64,000 nucleotides of DNA, from assembly GCA_004376055.2 (NCBI GenBank), contig CP049016.1, positions 1,922,001-1,986,000 of the forward strand, given 5' to 3'. The notes under the pieces are model-generated. The model saw only the letters and a list, made by a program, of their open reading frames with translations. It was not told the origin of the DNA and did no database searches. This stretch comes from Nitrospirales bacterium LBB_01. Its GTDB lineage: Bacteria > Nitrospirota > Thermodesulfovibrionia > Thermodesulfovibrionales > Magnetobacteriaceae. The translations under genes and the position numbers were made by a program. Below, piece by piece: positions 36,897 through 46,183 of this stretch (its first letter is position 1; each line of letters begins with the position of its first letter).

Positions 36897-38204
36897 TTAG
36901 TTACAATTTTTTATCAACTCTTGAAATCTGGTTCTGACAACGGAGTCGGAGTGATTTTTTGCGGCAATCTCACGGGCTTTTTTTGATAGAGTTTGTCTTA
37001 ACTCGTTATTATTGATTAATTCAACAAGTCCCTTTTTAATGTTTTCTACACCCCTTTGGCTGACAACATATCCCCAGCCCTCATGCGCTGCATACTTTAC
37101 CTGAGCTACTTCTGTGGGGCCATAGACAAGTATAGGAGTTCCGCTTGCCAGATAAAACGGTACCTTAGTTGGCATTGAAAGTTTTATATAATTTACGCTT
37201 TTTTTGTCAAAATTTACCGGCAGGAGCAAAATTGCCGCATCCCTGAGAACATTCATACACTGATTGCCAAAAAGCGCATCAAACACTCTCACAACACCCG
37301 CAGATTTTGGCAGCTCACCAGAAATGTCCTTATAAATTTCCAAAGCAGTGTAAATATTCAGGCTTATGTTGTATCCCTCTTGTGCTAATTCAATAACGCA
37401 TTGGCAGCAGTTTTTTAAACTTTCAAGTTGAGCATAAGAAAAAATAGAACCGGAATAGACTACACGTGTTTCTTTAGTAAGCACTTTGTCATTGTGTGGC
37501 AGCGACAACAATTCATCACTAACCGTACTCTGAAAATAATTAAACGGATACCCATATCTCTTTTCATACTCCTCAGCCATCTCTCTGCAAATAGCAATAC
37601 GTACTGAGGCTCCCCTCATTATTAACTCAATGGTTTCATTAAACTTTCTCATTGTATAGAAACTAAAAACTCCGGTTAAATTGGGCGCAATCACCCCGTC
37701 ATCCATGATGTGAAGGACAATCGGAATTTTGAATTTTTCATGCACTTTAAGAACCAACTCAGGGTAGCCGATGCTGCCTGTTATTGTGTAGATTACATCC
37801 GGTTTAAACTCTTCAATCCATTTAGTTAGTTCTGAGGTAAGACAACCTGTCTCCGGCACCCCGGCGCTGCCAAATATTTTTCTGCTGAGAGTATGTAATA
37901 ACCTTTTGTCAGTTATAGGTTGAACTATTTTTTGTTCAGGATCTTTAACTTTCCCTTCTTTAGCAGAAATCATTTTTTTTACAATGTTAAATGGGAACAT
38001 TTTGGGGAGTTCGGCATCTGTCAGAAAATAATAATTTGAACAGACGTCTTTTGTAACTCTAACAGTATCGCCGGTTGCCACAGCAAGATTTTCCTTTGGC
38101 CAACCGTAAAACAAATTTGAAAAAGTTATACCGGTTCCTGTTATATGATTAAAAGCGCAGGGGGAGATGATAAGAATTTTTGGATAGGCTACTTTAGGGG
38201 GCAA
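36897..38204 (-). CDS. Glycosyltransferase (GT-B type)
   Basis: 435 aa. The N-terminal Rossmann part begins 'KILIISPCAFNHITGTGITF'. The C-terminal part has 'TRVVYSGSIFSYAQLE', 'AAILLLPVNF' and 'TKVPFYLASGTPILVYGP', the nucleotide-sugar half of GT4-like enzymes. It overlaps neuA by 11 bp and ends the operon. It could attach the nonulosonic acid or another sugar to a surface glycan or flagellin. Donor and acceptor are unknown. Confidence 0.8.
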   Translation of the reverse strand: MPPKVAYPKILIISPCAFNHITGTGITFSNLFYGWPKENLAVATGDTVRVTKDVCSNYYFLTDAELPKMFPFNIVKKMISAKEGKVKDPEQKIVQPITDKRLLHTLSRKIFGSAGVPETGCLTSELTKWIEEFKPDVIYTITGSIGYPELVLKVHEKFKIPIVLHIMDDGVIAPNLTGVFSFYTMRKFNETIELIMRGASVRIAICREMAEEYEKRYGYPFNYFQSTVSDELLSLPHNDKVLTKETRVVYSGSIFSYAQLESLKNCCQCVIELAQEGYNISLNIYTALEIYKDISGELPKSAGVVRVFDALFGNQCMNVLRDAAILLLPVNFDKKSVNYIKLSMPTKVPFYLASGTPILVYGPTEVAQVKYAAHEGWGYVVSQRGVENIKKGLVELINNNELRQTLSKKAREIAAKNHSDSVVRTRFQELIKNCN

Positions 38205-38913
38205 TGTCTTTTGCCCTCTGTGAAATTAATGTTTCAGCTACAAAAAAATCAAACTCATCATCTATGTCAATACTTTCCTCTTTTTTCATAAAATATGGGA
38301 GCACTGTGTCTCCAAAGAAACTTTTTTTTGCCATAAGGCATTCATAGGTAGCAGCGTATATGGCTGCACCGTTACGTGCATAAAAGCTGGGTTTTAGCTG
38401 TCTCAGGTTTTTACTCTCATCGTATTGCATAAACGGCTGAAGATACCTGCCGTCGTATTTCATAATTGAAAACGGATTACAGTTGTGCGGTAGTTCCACC
38501 ACACTTACAACTGAATCGGCCTCATTGTGAGTCAGCAGCAGTTGCAGCGCCTCATCAATATGAATGTGAGTTCTTAGCGGGGATGTTGGCTGAAGGAGCA
38601 CAATGTAGTCTGGGCGATAATTTTGAGAGTTCTCTAAAAACTCCACAGCATGTGCAACGACAGGCAGCATGGGGGTGTCGTCACGTGCAAGCTCAGGGGG
38701 TCTCTTAAAGGGGATTTCTATATATGGAAAACTCCGGCAGGTCTCAATAATCTCATCACTATCCGTGGTAAGAATTGCTTTTGTAATGGTCTTGCTTTCG
38801 CTTACAGCTTCTAACGTGTAATGTATGAGGGGTTTTCCACACAATGGTCTCAGGTTTTTCCTGGGCAATCCCTTTGAACCCCCTCTGGCAGGAATTATGG
38901 CAAGAACATCCAC
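38194..38913 (-). CDS. neuA: CMP-nonulosonate (sialic/legionaminic acid) cytidylyltransferase
   Basis: 239 aa. 'IIPARGGSKGLPRKNLRPLCGKP' (split across residues 5-27) is the CTP-binding signature. 'ILTTDSDEI', 'LLQPTSPLRT' and 'FYARNGAAIYAATYE' are standard for NeuA-type enzymes. It activates the acid sugar to its CMP form. Similar sequences act on Neu5Ac and legionaminic acid, and sequence alone cannot decide. Confidence 0.88.
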   Translation of the reverse strand: MDVLAIIPARGGSKGLPRKNLRPLCGKPLIHYTLEAVSESKTITKAILTTDSDEIIETCRSFPYIEIPFKRPPELARDDTPMLPVVAHAVEFLENSQNYRPDYIVLLQPTSPLRTHIHIDEALQLLLTHNEADSVVSVVELPHNCNPFSIMKYDGRYLQPFMQYDESKNLRQLKPSFYARNGAAIYAATYECLMAKKSFFGDTVLPYFMKKEESIDIDDEFDFFVAETLISQRAKDIAP

Positions 38914-38922
38914 CTAATTACC

Positions 38923-40110
38923 TCAGTACATTATTTGTTTCTGTACAGGAATGCTTGTTAAATCCGTTTCAGATAATATTTTAGCAATCTGAACCCCTGC
39001 ATTTCCATCGCCATACAGATTGTCGGCAGGATATTTTACCTTACTCAATTGTGCCTTGACCGCGTCATAAATTTCCCCTGCATTATTGTCAACATCCATA
39101 ACATTTAAACCTCTGCATCTGCCGGATTGCCTTGAGCCAACGTTTACCGCGGGGACCCCTACAATTGCGCCCTCACGTATTGCGCTGCTTGAATTTCCCA
39201 CCATGCAGGCACATAAATCCATAAGCCTTATAAAAATATCCATTGGCAGATTTTTAAACAGATGCAGCCATTCGTTAGTTTTATATTTTTCCCTGAATGT
39301 TCTGATTTCTTTTGAAATCTCATCGGAGCCAGCATCAGCGTTTGGCCAAAGCATTATCACTGGCATCTTAAGTTTCTGTAAAGCCGATAATGTTTCAGAC
39401 ATGTGTTTTCTGTTAGCTTCAAACTCAGTTGTCACAGGGTGCTGCATAACAAGAAGAAATTTCTCCTTTTTTATTGAAAAGAACCCACCCACGCCACCGT
39501 ATTTTTTCCAAAACAACTCCTCTTCTATGCCGTCTCCGGCTCTGTTAGCGTCAATAATTTCCTTAACAACATCTATGCGCGGACAGCCGGTGACAAATAC
39601 GTGAGCCGGATTTTCGCCCATTTTTCTTATTCTTTCCGCCGCTTTTTCATTGGCCGGAAAGTGTATGTGGGCAAACTTTGTTACAGCATGTCGTATGGAC
39701 TCATCTATTGTGCCTGAGACCTCACCGCCCATAGTGTGTGCCAGATGGATGTTCAGATAGGCTGCCGATATTGCGGTTGACATGGTTTCAAAGCGATCCC
39801 CAACAGTAACAACCACATCGGGGCGGTTATTTTGAAATATACCGGAGAGTTTTATAATGCCAAGACCGGTTGACATTGCCATAGTCTCAGGTGTTTCGCC
39901 TTCAATCAACATGTAAAATCTTTCGTTAACACAGAGTCCATCAGCTTCAAGGATAGGCTCAATTTTGCCGTACTTATCCAGAAGCGCAGACGCCCCAAGG
40001 TAAATTTGCAGTTCAACATTAGTTTTGTTTTTTAGCTCCCTGAGCACAGACTTTATACTGGCATAGTTTGCTCTTGAACCCAACACTACTGCTATTTTTC
40101 GTTTTGCCAT
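38923..40110 (-). CDS. neuC: UDP-sugar 2-epimerase (hydrolysing), NeuC/LegG type
   Basis: 395 aa. 'IAVVLGSRANYASIKSVL' opens the family fold; 'VTVGDRFETM', 'HTMGGEVSGTIDESIRHAVTK', 'VTGCPRIDV' and 'MVGNSSSAIREGA' are conserved. It releases UDP and forms ManNAc or a diamino analogue for NeuB. It lies 2 bp downstream of neuB. The diamino-sugar genes needed for legionaminic acid are not in the window. Confidence 0.9.
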   Translation of the reverse strand: MAKRKIAVVLGSRANYASIKSVLRELKNKTNVELQIYLGASALLDKYGKIEPILEADGLCVNERFYMLIEGETPETMAMSTGLGIIKLSGIFQNNRPDVVVTVGDRFETMSTAISAAYLNIHLAHTMGGEVSGTIDESIRHAVTKFAHIHFPANEKAAERIRKMGENPAHVFVTGCPRIDVVKEIIDANRAGDGIEEELFWKKYGGVGGFFSIKKEKFLLVMQHPVTTEFEANRKHMSETLSALQKLKMPVIMLWPNADAGSDEISKEIRTFREKYKTNEWLHLFKNLPMDIFIRLMDLCACMVGNSSSAIREGAIVGVPAVNVGSRQSGRCRGLNVMDVDNNAGEIYDAVKAQLSKVKYPADNLYGDGNAGVQIAKILSETDLTSIPVQKQIMY

Positions 40111-40112
40111 AT

Positions 40113-41126
40113 TTAGTAAAAATCCTCTTGCGCGAATTTATGATCTTTTTTCACCGCTTTATTTAATTTTCTGCCTGAAACTGATTCATACTGTGCCGCA
40201 GGAATGCCGTCACCGGGCTTTTTAAATGCCATATTTTCTAAAGACAGCACAGTGCCCTCAGACATATCAAAGGCAGCAACAATGCTCTTTTCAAAAATCA
40301 TTTTCATGCTACCAAGCCCTCTGACTTTCTCATCTTTATCCACACTTGTGTTTAGCATAATCTCAGCTGCCCGTATGCCCTCAACAAGCGTTCTCATCTC
40401 ATTAGGCTCAATGGAAAATTTGGCGTCAGGACCGTACATTTCCTTACTTAGAGTATAATGCCTCTCTATCACAACAGCTCCCAGAGCCACAGCAGTCAGT
40501 GAGGCATAGATAGTTTGTGTGTGATCGGACAGTCCCACAGGCAAGCCATAGCGTTGCCTCATCTCAGAGATTAAATTAAGCCCGACCTCATCGTAACCGC
40601 ATGGATACGATGACGTACATTGAAGGACAGTAAGGTTGTCGTTAAATTTTCTGACAGCATTAACCGCCCTGTCCAACTCCTCCCAACTACTCATCCCAGA
40701 GGAAAGCAATATTCTCTTACCGGTCTTTGCTACTTTCTCAAGCAGCGGAGTGTTAGAGACCTCACCAGATGGGATTTTATAGACTTCAAGAGCAATATCT
40801 TCAAGTAAATCAACAGCTTCAAGTGAAAACGGAGACGATATAAAGACAACTCCTCTGGATTGTGCATGTTTTTTAAGCACCATCCATTCATCTTTGGTAA
40901 AAGATGTTCTTTTAAAAAATTCTTTTCTTGATTCAGATTTAAAGTACTCAGGGGCCGGAGCATCAGGGAGGCTTTCTGCTTCAAATATATGGGTTTGAAA
41001 CTTAACCGCATCAACGCCGCAGCCACAGGCGCTATCTATAATTGCCTTAGCCTGCCCAAACGACCCGTCATGGTTCATCCCTATTTCGGCGATTATAAAT
41101 ACTTTTGATTGAGAACTACTTAAAAT
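40113..41126 (-). CDS. neuB: N-acetylneuraminate-type synthase, apparently with a non-AUG start
   Basis: Condenses PEP with ManNAc (or an analogue). Motifs include 'MNHDGSFGQAKAIID', 'AVKFQTH', 'VYKIPSGEVSNTPLLEKVA', 'LLSSGMSSWEELDRAV' and 'LQCTSSYPC'. The first ATG is at 41078, but the conserved beta-strand 'KVFIIAEIG' lies in frame just before it. No ATG, GTG or TTG precedes that strand before the in-frame stop at 41141-41139. AAGGA at 41140-41136 points to ATA (41129) or ATT (41126) as start. I therefore set 41126 as the likely start, giving 337 aa. A C-terminal SAF domain is recognisable from 'DMSEGTVLSLENMAFKKPG'. Confidence 0.85.
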   Translation of the reverse strand: MLSSSQSKVFIIAEIGMNHDGSFGQAKAIIDSACGCGVDAVKFQTHIFEAESLPDAPAPEYFKSESRKEFFKRTSFTKDEWMVLKKHAQSRGVVFISSPFSLEAVDLLEDIALEVYKIPSGEVSNTPLLEKVAKTGKRILLSSGMSSWEELDRAVNAVRKFNDNLTVLQCTSSYPCGYDEVGLNLISEMRQRYGLPVGLSDHTQTIYASLTAVALGAVVIERHYTLSKEMYGPDAKFSIEPNEMRTLVEGIRAAEIMLNTSVDKDEKVRGLGSMKMIFEKSIVAAFDMSEGTVLSLENMAFKKPGDGIPAAQYESVSGRKLNKAVKKDHKFAQEDFY

Positions 41127-41400
41127 TATAGTGTTTCCTTACGGCCTCTTTAATTTCCCAACTGCACGCAAGCCCTTTTGGGAAAGTAACGAAATCTCCC
41201 TTTCCAAACTCAACTTTTTTTCCGTCTTTTGTTACAACCTCCACTTTTCCCTCTAAGATGTAACACTCCTCAGTGTCGTCATAAAACCAGTCAAATTTCG
41301 AAGCCTCTTTGCTCCATATCGGCCAGCTATTAACTCCACGGTCTTTTAGCTCTTTCTCGTCAGGTTTGACTACTGAAACGTCCATTTGCAATACCTCCAT
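41116..41400 (-). CDS. Small cupin-domain protein
   Basis: 94 aa. 'WSKEASKFDWFYDDTEECYILEGKVEV' (split, about residues 29-55) and 'GDFVTFPKGLACSWEI' match the DUF861/cupin_3 group. The usual metal His pair is missing, so it is probably not a metalloenzyme. It sits between yjbQ (1 bp away) and neuB, whose start lies in its last codons. Role unknown. Confidence 0.82.
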   Translation of the reverse strand: MEVLQMDVSVVKPDEKELKDRGVNSWPIWSKEASKFDWFYDDTEECYILEGKVEVVTKDGKKVEFGKGDFVTFPKGLACSWEIKEAVRKHYNFK

Positions 41401-41401
41401 T

Positions 41402-41821
41402 TTATCCCCCGATAATGTTTACAACTATGCTTCTGTTTCTCGGCCTGTTGTCAAAATCGGCAAGTACGATCTGCTGCCACGTGCCCAAATACATGGAGCC
41501 GTCTTCAAAGGGAATGGTCAAAGATGGCCCGGTAAAGGCTGCCCGAATGTGGCTAAACCCATTAGCATCGCCCCATGTGGCATCATGCGAATATGAGGAC
41601 TTAGAGGGCGCTATCTTTTCATATAAATCCGTCATATCCTTAATTAACCCCGGCTCGTACTCAAAAGTGGTTATGCCTGCCGTTGACCCCACAACAAACA
41701 CCGTCACAGTGCCTTGCCTGATACCGGAACGCGTTAACACATCTGCGACATGCTCTGTTATGTTTATCAAATCACAGCGTCCTCTTGTGCTAAAAGTCAG
41801 GGTTTCATTTATTACGGTCAT
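41402..41821 (-). CDS. YjbQ-family (UPF0047) protein
   Basis: 139 aa, full length for the family. Conserved 'YSHDATWGDANGFSHIRAA' and 'GTWQQIVLADFDNRPRNR' carry the metal-binding His and the Arg-rich tail. Homologues are described as secondary thiamine-phosphate synthases; the physiological role is unsure. It is 3 bp downstream of glgC. Confidence 0.93.
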   Translation of the reverse strand: MTVINETLTFSTRGRCDLINITEHVADVLTRSGIRQGTVTVFVVGSTAGITTFEYEPGLIKDMTDLYEKIAPSKSSYSHDATWGDANGFSHIRAAFTGPSLTIPFEDGSMYLGTWQQIVLADFDNRPRNRSIVVNIIGG

Positions 41822-41824
41822 AAT

Positions 41825-43030
41825 TTATATAGAACCTGTCTTTGGCAAAATACCGATGCCGCACTCATCTATGTGCATTTTAAATCTGTCCTTGTCTTTG
41901 TCAAATCCGAGTTTTTCACCCTCCCCTACTGTGTTGCCCTTGTCTATTATGACTTTGTTGAGTTTACATCCTTTTTTAAGATGTACGTTTTCTAAAATTA
42001 TTGAATCTGTTACCTCAACACCGTCTTCAATTTTTACGCTGCTTCTTATAAATGAGTTTTTAATAACTGCACCTTTTATCGTTACACCGTCTGAGATAAA
42101 GGAGTTTTCAATATGACCGCTTATAATTTTAGCTGGCGGCACAAGTGAAAGCGCCGGATGTATAGGCCATTTGGGATTTGATATGTCAAAGATGGGGGTT
42201 TCACCAAGCATATCCATGTGAGACTCCCAGAAGGCTTTTATCGTACCGACATCACGCCAGTAGCCAGGCTCTTCGGTTGGAGCTGTGCCGGGAATTACGT
42301 TTTGAGAAAAATCGTAGGAATAGAGATTAATCTTATCAACCAGATGCGGCAATATGTGGCCGCCAAAGTCGTTTTCATTTCTTTTTTGCGCCTCAGCCAG
42401 AGATTCAATTAAAGTGTCAGTGTTAAAGATATAATTTCCCATTGAAATATACGCTTTTGTGGGGTCTCCTGGCATGTGAGACGGATTTTTTGGTTTTTCT
42501 TCAAATCTTTCAATTTTACCGTCTGGAGCGGTCTTAATGACTCCAAACGCTGAGGCCTCCTCAATAGGGACTGGTCTTGAGGCCACCGTTACTTTAGCAT
42601 TTGACTTAATATGAAAATCCAGCATCTGGCTAATGTCCATCCTGTAGATATGGTCTGCGCCAAAGATAACAACATGCGTAGGATTATACTGCTGAATTAG
42701 ATTTACGTTTTGCAAAACGGCATCTGCCGTGCCCTGAAACCACTCAAGCCCTTTACGCATCTGAGGAGGCACGATGGTAATAAACTGATCTTTTGAGACT
42801 GAAGTTTGGCTCCAGTTTTCCTGCACATGCTTAATCAAAGACTGAGACTTATACTGCACCAAAAGATATGTAGAATATATACCGGAATTAATCATGTTAC
42901 TCAGTACGAAATCGACGATTCTGTATCTTCCGCCAAAAGGCACCGATGGCTTTGATCTTATGGCCGTAAGCGGAAATAATCGTCTCCCCTCACCGCCTGC
43001 TAAAATAACTGCTAACAATCTCTGATGCAT
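41825..43030 (-). CDS. glgC: Glucose-1-phosphate adenylyltransferase
   Basis: 401 aa. It makes ADP-glucose for glycogen. 'VILAGGEGRRLFPLTAIRSK' (residues 8-27) is the nucleotide-binding start, with 'PFGGRYRIVDFVLSN', 'GADHIYRMD', 'FEEKP' and the C-terminal left-handed beta-helix ('NSFIRSSVKIEDGVEVTDSI'). It heads the leftward run to neuA. The 240-bp region upstream to the restriction gene is AT-rich; no clear promoter picked. Confidence 0.95.
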   Translation of the reverse strand: MHQRLLAVILAGGEGRRLFPLTAIRSKPSVPFGGRYRIVDFVLSNMINSGIYSTYLLVQYKSQSLIKHVQENWSQTSVSKDQFITIVPPQMRKGLEWFQGTADAVLQNVNLIQQYNPTHVVIFGADHIYRMDISQMLDFHIKSNAKVTVASRPVPIEEASAFGVIKTAPDGKIERFEEKPKNPSHMPGDPTKAYISMGNYIFNTDTLIESLAEAQKRNENDFGGHILPHLVDKINLYSYDFSQNVIPGTAPTEEPGYWRDVGTIKAFWESHMDMLGETPIFDISNPKWPIHPALSLVPPAKIISGHIENSFISDGVTIKGAVIKNSFIRSSVKIEDGVEVTDSIILENVHLKKGCKLNKVIIDKGNTVGEGEKLGFDKDKDRFKMHIDECGIGILPKTGSI

Positions 43031-43611
43031 GATACCTCCTTATATTCTAATCTTTTTTCAGTTTTTATCTGCTTTCGTCATCCATAAGCATGCTATATAA
43101 TATGGCCTTAAGACGAATCAGTTAAATTATAACATATACTGTTAATACAAGTGAAAGAGGGATTTGAAAAAATTAAAGGAATTGAAAATCTTTTAATAAG
43201 CAATTATACAAAAATCTGTGTTAAAATAAAAAAATATATATGAACACTATGCTTGCAACCAATATAACTTATGACAATATTTGAAAAAGGTGACTATAAA
43301 CCTGTATCTGCAGACTTTAGAACGTTAGGTATTCTCTCATTACAAGAACTTACGAAGTTTCAGGAAAAGTTTAAAATATATGATACCGACACAACCATAA
43401 ACTCAATTCGTGACGCAATTGTTGCTAACTACATGGGGTTTGATTTGTTGAACTTTGACAAACACGGTTTTGATGCAAAAAAGAGTCATAAAGATGAGTT
43501 TCTTGAAATAAAACAATGTTCAATTTCATCAGGCAGGCTTGGTGTATAGTGGATCCCAAATATGAGACAATCAGTTAAGATAGAGCTGGTTGTAATGAAT
43601 GGGAGGATAAA

Positions 43612-43905
43612 ATGAAAAACAGACGGAAGTTTGGCAAAGAGTACAAAGCAAAAGTAGCAATAGAAGCGCTCAAAGGTCAGAGGACAGCCAATGAGATAGC
43701 GCAGGAATTTGATATTCATGTGAACCAGGTGAATGAATGGAAAAAGCATTTAGTAGAAGGGGCGTCAACGTTATTTAATGGAGTGCAAGAAAATTCTCAG
43801 GCGGCATATGAATCAGAGCGAGAGCGGTTATATAGTCAAATAGGGAAGTTGCAAGTAGAAGTGGACTGGCTAAAAAAAAAGAGCCTGTTACTTGCGCAAC
43901 GGTAA
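43612..43905 (+). CDS. IS3-family OrfA, copy 2
   Basis: 97 aa, identical to the OrfA of copy 1: helix-turn-helix ('NEIAQEFDIHVNQVNEWKK') and leucine-rich tail ending at the A9 slippery run. It is expected to bind the IS ends and to be the N-terminal part of the OrfAB fusion transposase. Confidence 0.93.
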   Translation: MKNRRKFGKEYKAKVAIEALKGQRTANEIAQEFDIHVNQVNEWKKHLVEGASTLFNGVQENSQAAYESERERLYSQIGKLQVEVDWLKKKSLLLAQR

Positions 43906-43919
43906 GTGAGAAACGAGCG

Positions 43920-44747
43920 ATGATAGAGCCAGCAAATAAGGAATTGAGTATTCGTCAGCAGTGTAACCTGCTAAGCCTTCCACGCTCCAGTTATTATCGT
44001 CAGGCAGTACCGGAGAGCGAGGAGAATTTGAAGGTGATGAGGGCAATAGATGAGCAGTACACAATGCATCCATGGTATGGAAGCCGCACAATGGTTTACA
44101 TTCTTTTCCGAGCAGGATATAAAGTAAATCGCAAGCGAGTAAAGCGTTTGATGATGTTGATGGGTCTTGTATCTATAGCACCCAGAAAAAGAACGACAGT
44201 ACGGAATAAGCAACATAAAGTTTACCCTTATCTACTGCGATTATTAGATATTACTATCATCAACCAAGTCTGGTGCAGTGATATAACGTATATTCGAATG
44301 AGACATGGCTTTGTGTATCTGACAGCAGTAATGGACTGGTATAGCCGCTATGTGCTGTCATGGGAGGTGTCAGTGACAATGGATGATGGTTTTTGCGTAA
44401 GTAGCCTTGAGCGAGCCCTTAGGCTCTATGGCAGTCCTGAGATATTCAACACAGATCAAGGCAGCCAGTATACAGGGGCAGCGTTTATCAATGTGCTTCA
44501 GAGCAATGGGATTCGGATAAGTATGGATGGCAGAGGACGGGCTATGGATAATATCATGATTGAGCGGCTGTGGCGCAGTGTCAAGTATGAGGAGGTTTAT
44601 ATAAAAGATTATGAAACTGTTGATGAGTTGATTAAAGCGCTAAGGAGCTATTTTGATTTTTATAACAATGAGCGTCCGCATTCTACGCTTAGAGGCAAAA
44701 CACCTGCCGAGGTTTATAAAAGCTCTGATTTTGCGATGGCGGCGTAA
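43920..44747 (+). CDS. IS3-family OrfB / OrfAB transposase, copy 2
   Basis: 275 aa, identical to OrfB of copy 1, with an intact DDE triad in 'WCSDITYIR', 'FNTDQGSQYTG' and 'MIERLWRSVK'. Expression as OrfAB needs a -1 shift at A-AAA-AAG in the end of orfA. Both copies appear able to move. Confidence 0.95.
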   Translation: MIEPANKELSIRQQCNLLSLPRSSYYRQAVPESEENLKVMRAIDEQYTMHPWYGSRTMVYILFRAGYKVNRKRVKRLMMLMGLVSIAPRKRTTVRNKQHKVYPYLLRLLDITIINQVWCSDITYIRMRHGFVYLTAVMDWYSRYVLSWEVSVTMDDGFCVSSLERALRLYGSPEIFNTDQGSQYTGAAFINVLQSNGIRISMDGRGRAMDNIMIERLWRSVKYEEVYIKDYETVDELIKALRSYFDFYNNERPHSTLRGKTPAEVYKSSDFAMAA

Positions 44748-45164
44748 GGATGCATTACCCTATCCCTTACCCTTATACTAACAGACTAAATACCCTCTTA
44801 GAGGGCTATACCTTAAGTCCACTAAAAAGTGGTCTTGACAATGGGGTCCACTATAGTGGGACATGGAACGACACAAACGAGGAAAAAGCAAAAGCATTTA
44901 GCGACAATAGGTTATATACCGCAGTTGCAATTTGGAAAGGTGCGAGTGAATTACAATTTATTGTCTACGGACAAAATGTAGAGTTAGGTAAATATTTATT
45001 AGAGCGGGTAATTGCCGTTCAAAACACAAGTACAAGGTCAACTCAAAGTGTTGGTATTGATAAACTAATAAAAGATTATAATTTTTCTGTTGTTTGTCCG
45101 CCCGATAAAGAGGTGGATTTAATTCTTCAGTTAATCGTTAGTTATAACAGAACCTTAGCGGAGT

Positions 45165-46166
45165 ATGTCAATAAATCAAACATTAAAAGAATACAAGATT
45201 TTCAATAAGAGTTGCTACGGATTACCAGAAGTACTAGACAACTCAATTGAAGCTGTCATTACTGACCCGCCATACGGTATTTCGTATCAAAACAATTATT
45301 GGGACAAAGATCTTCCAAACAAGCAAATTTGGCAAGACTGTTATAGAACACTAAAACCAGGCGCATTTTGTGCCATATTTTCTTCTGTTCGTTTGATGCA
45401 CAGGTTAATGGTCAATTTAGAAGACAGTGGTTTTTTGATAAAAGATGTGATGTTTTGGGCTTACTTAAATGGAATGCCAAAAAGCAGAGATATAGCATTA
45501 GACATAGACAGAGAATTAGACGTAGAAAGCAAAAAAATTGGAACATATAAATATGTTCAAGGGTATAAAAAAAATGGTGCTGACAGCTACAAAACCAGTC
45601 ACGAAAAAAACATATTTGAGCCTGTATCTGAATTAGGAGTTTTATATAAAGGCGCAGGGCTTGGCATTAAACCTGCGTACGAACCGATAATTTTAATTCA
45701 GAAACCTATTGAACAAAACCTTACAGTGGCACAGAATATTATTAAGCATGGAACAGGCGCATTAAACATTGAACAGACAAGGATACCGTATGACAGGGGT
45801 GAAAGCAAAGTAGGACATAATCCACATCCAGACGGAAGAGTAACATCAAATATTTTACGGACAGATACACTTAATGATGGTTATGATAAGTTTTTTGCTG
45901 TTCCAAAAGTCAGACAACACGCTGATGATTTTAACAATCATCCTACATTAAAACCGGTTGAGCTAATGCATCACATCGTTAAGCTTTTAACTTGGGAGGA
46001 GCAAATCATTTTAGACCCTTTTATGGGTAGTGGAAGTACAGGGATTTCAAGTTTAATTCTTAAAAGAAATTTCATTGGCTATGAGCTTGACAAAGATTAT
46101 TATGATATTGCAGAAAGACGAATTAGCAATGCAGTAACAGATTTAAACATACCTACTCTGTTTTAA
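45165..46166 (+). CDS. Type II DNA methyltransferase (DPPY, beta-class order), now without its nuclease
   Basis: 333 aa. Motif IV 'AVITDPPYGISYQNNYW' is near the N-terminus (about residues 29-45). The SAM-binding motif I 'LDPFMGSGSTGISSLIL' lies near the C-terminus, followed by 'NFIGYELDKDYYDIAERRI'. That order is the beta class, making N6-adenine or N4-cytosine methylation; DPPY favours adenine. It starts inside the restriction gene. With the nuclease disrupted it is functionally an orphan methyltransferase. The R-M region is AT-richer than its neighbours, suggesting transfer. Confidence 0.92.
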   Translation: MSINQTLKEYKIFNKSCYGLPEVLDNSIEAVITDPPYGISYQNNYWDKDLPNKQIWQDCYRTLKPGAFCAIFSSVRLMHRLMVNLEDSGFLIKDVMFWAYLNGMPKSRDIALDIDRELDVESKKIGTYKYVQGYKKNGADSYKTSHEKNIFEPVSELGVLYKGAGLGIKPAYEPIILIQKPIEQNLTVAQNIIKHGTGALNIEQTRIPYDRGESKVGHNPHPDGRVTSNILRTDTLNDGYDKFFAVPKVRQHADDFNNHPTLKPVELMHHIVKLLTWEEQIILDPFMGSGSTGISSLILKRNFIGYELDKDYYDIAERRISNAVTDLNIPTLF

Positions 46167-46183
46167 CTGATTATCTCATTTTA

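Larger units (their letters stand above)
43545..44855 (+). mobile_element. IS3-family insertion sequence, copy 2 (1311 bp)
   Basis: Same length, orientation and encoded proteins as the copy at 2548-3858. Ends are TATAGTGG...CCACTATA, flanked by a 3-bp duplication GTG (43542-43544 and 44856-44858). Because the duplicated triplets differ from those of copy 1, the two copies arose by separate insertions and do not form a composite transposon. It splits the restriction gene. Confidence 0.95.
43271..45208 (+). pseudogene. Type II restriction endonuclease (PD-(D/E)xK-like), split by IS copy 2
   Basis: Parts 43271-43544 and 44859-45208 join in frame when the IS and one copy of the 3-bp GTG are removed, giving 207 aa that read 'SISSGRLG-GTWNDTNEEK' across the junction. 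Before the junction 'FDAKKSHKDEFLEIKQCS' resembles a PD-(D/E)xK nuclease core (acidic residue, then ExK). The gene overlaps a DNA methyltransferase start by 44 bp, the normal layout of a type II R-M pair. No specific family was recognised, so the nuclease call rests on motif and context. The IS cuts just after the putative active site. Confidence 0.75.

Noticed and set aside
2545-44858. Composite transposon bounded by the two IS copies
   Set aside because: Each copy has its own different 3-bp duplication and the 41 kb between carries essential genes in normal order.
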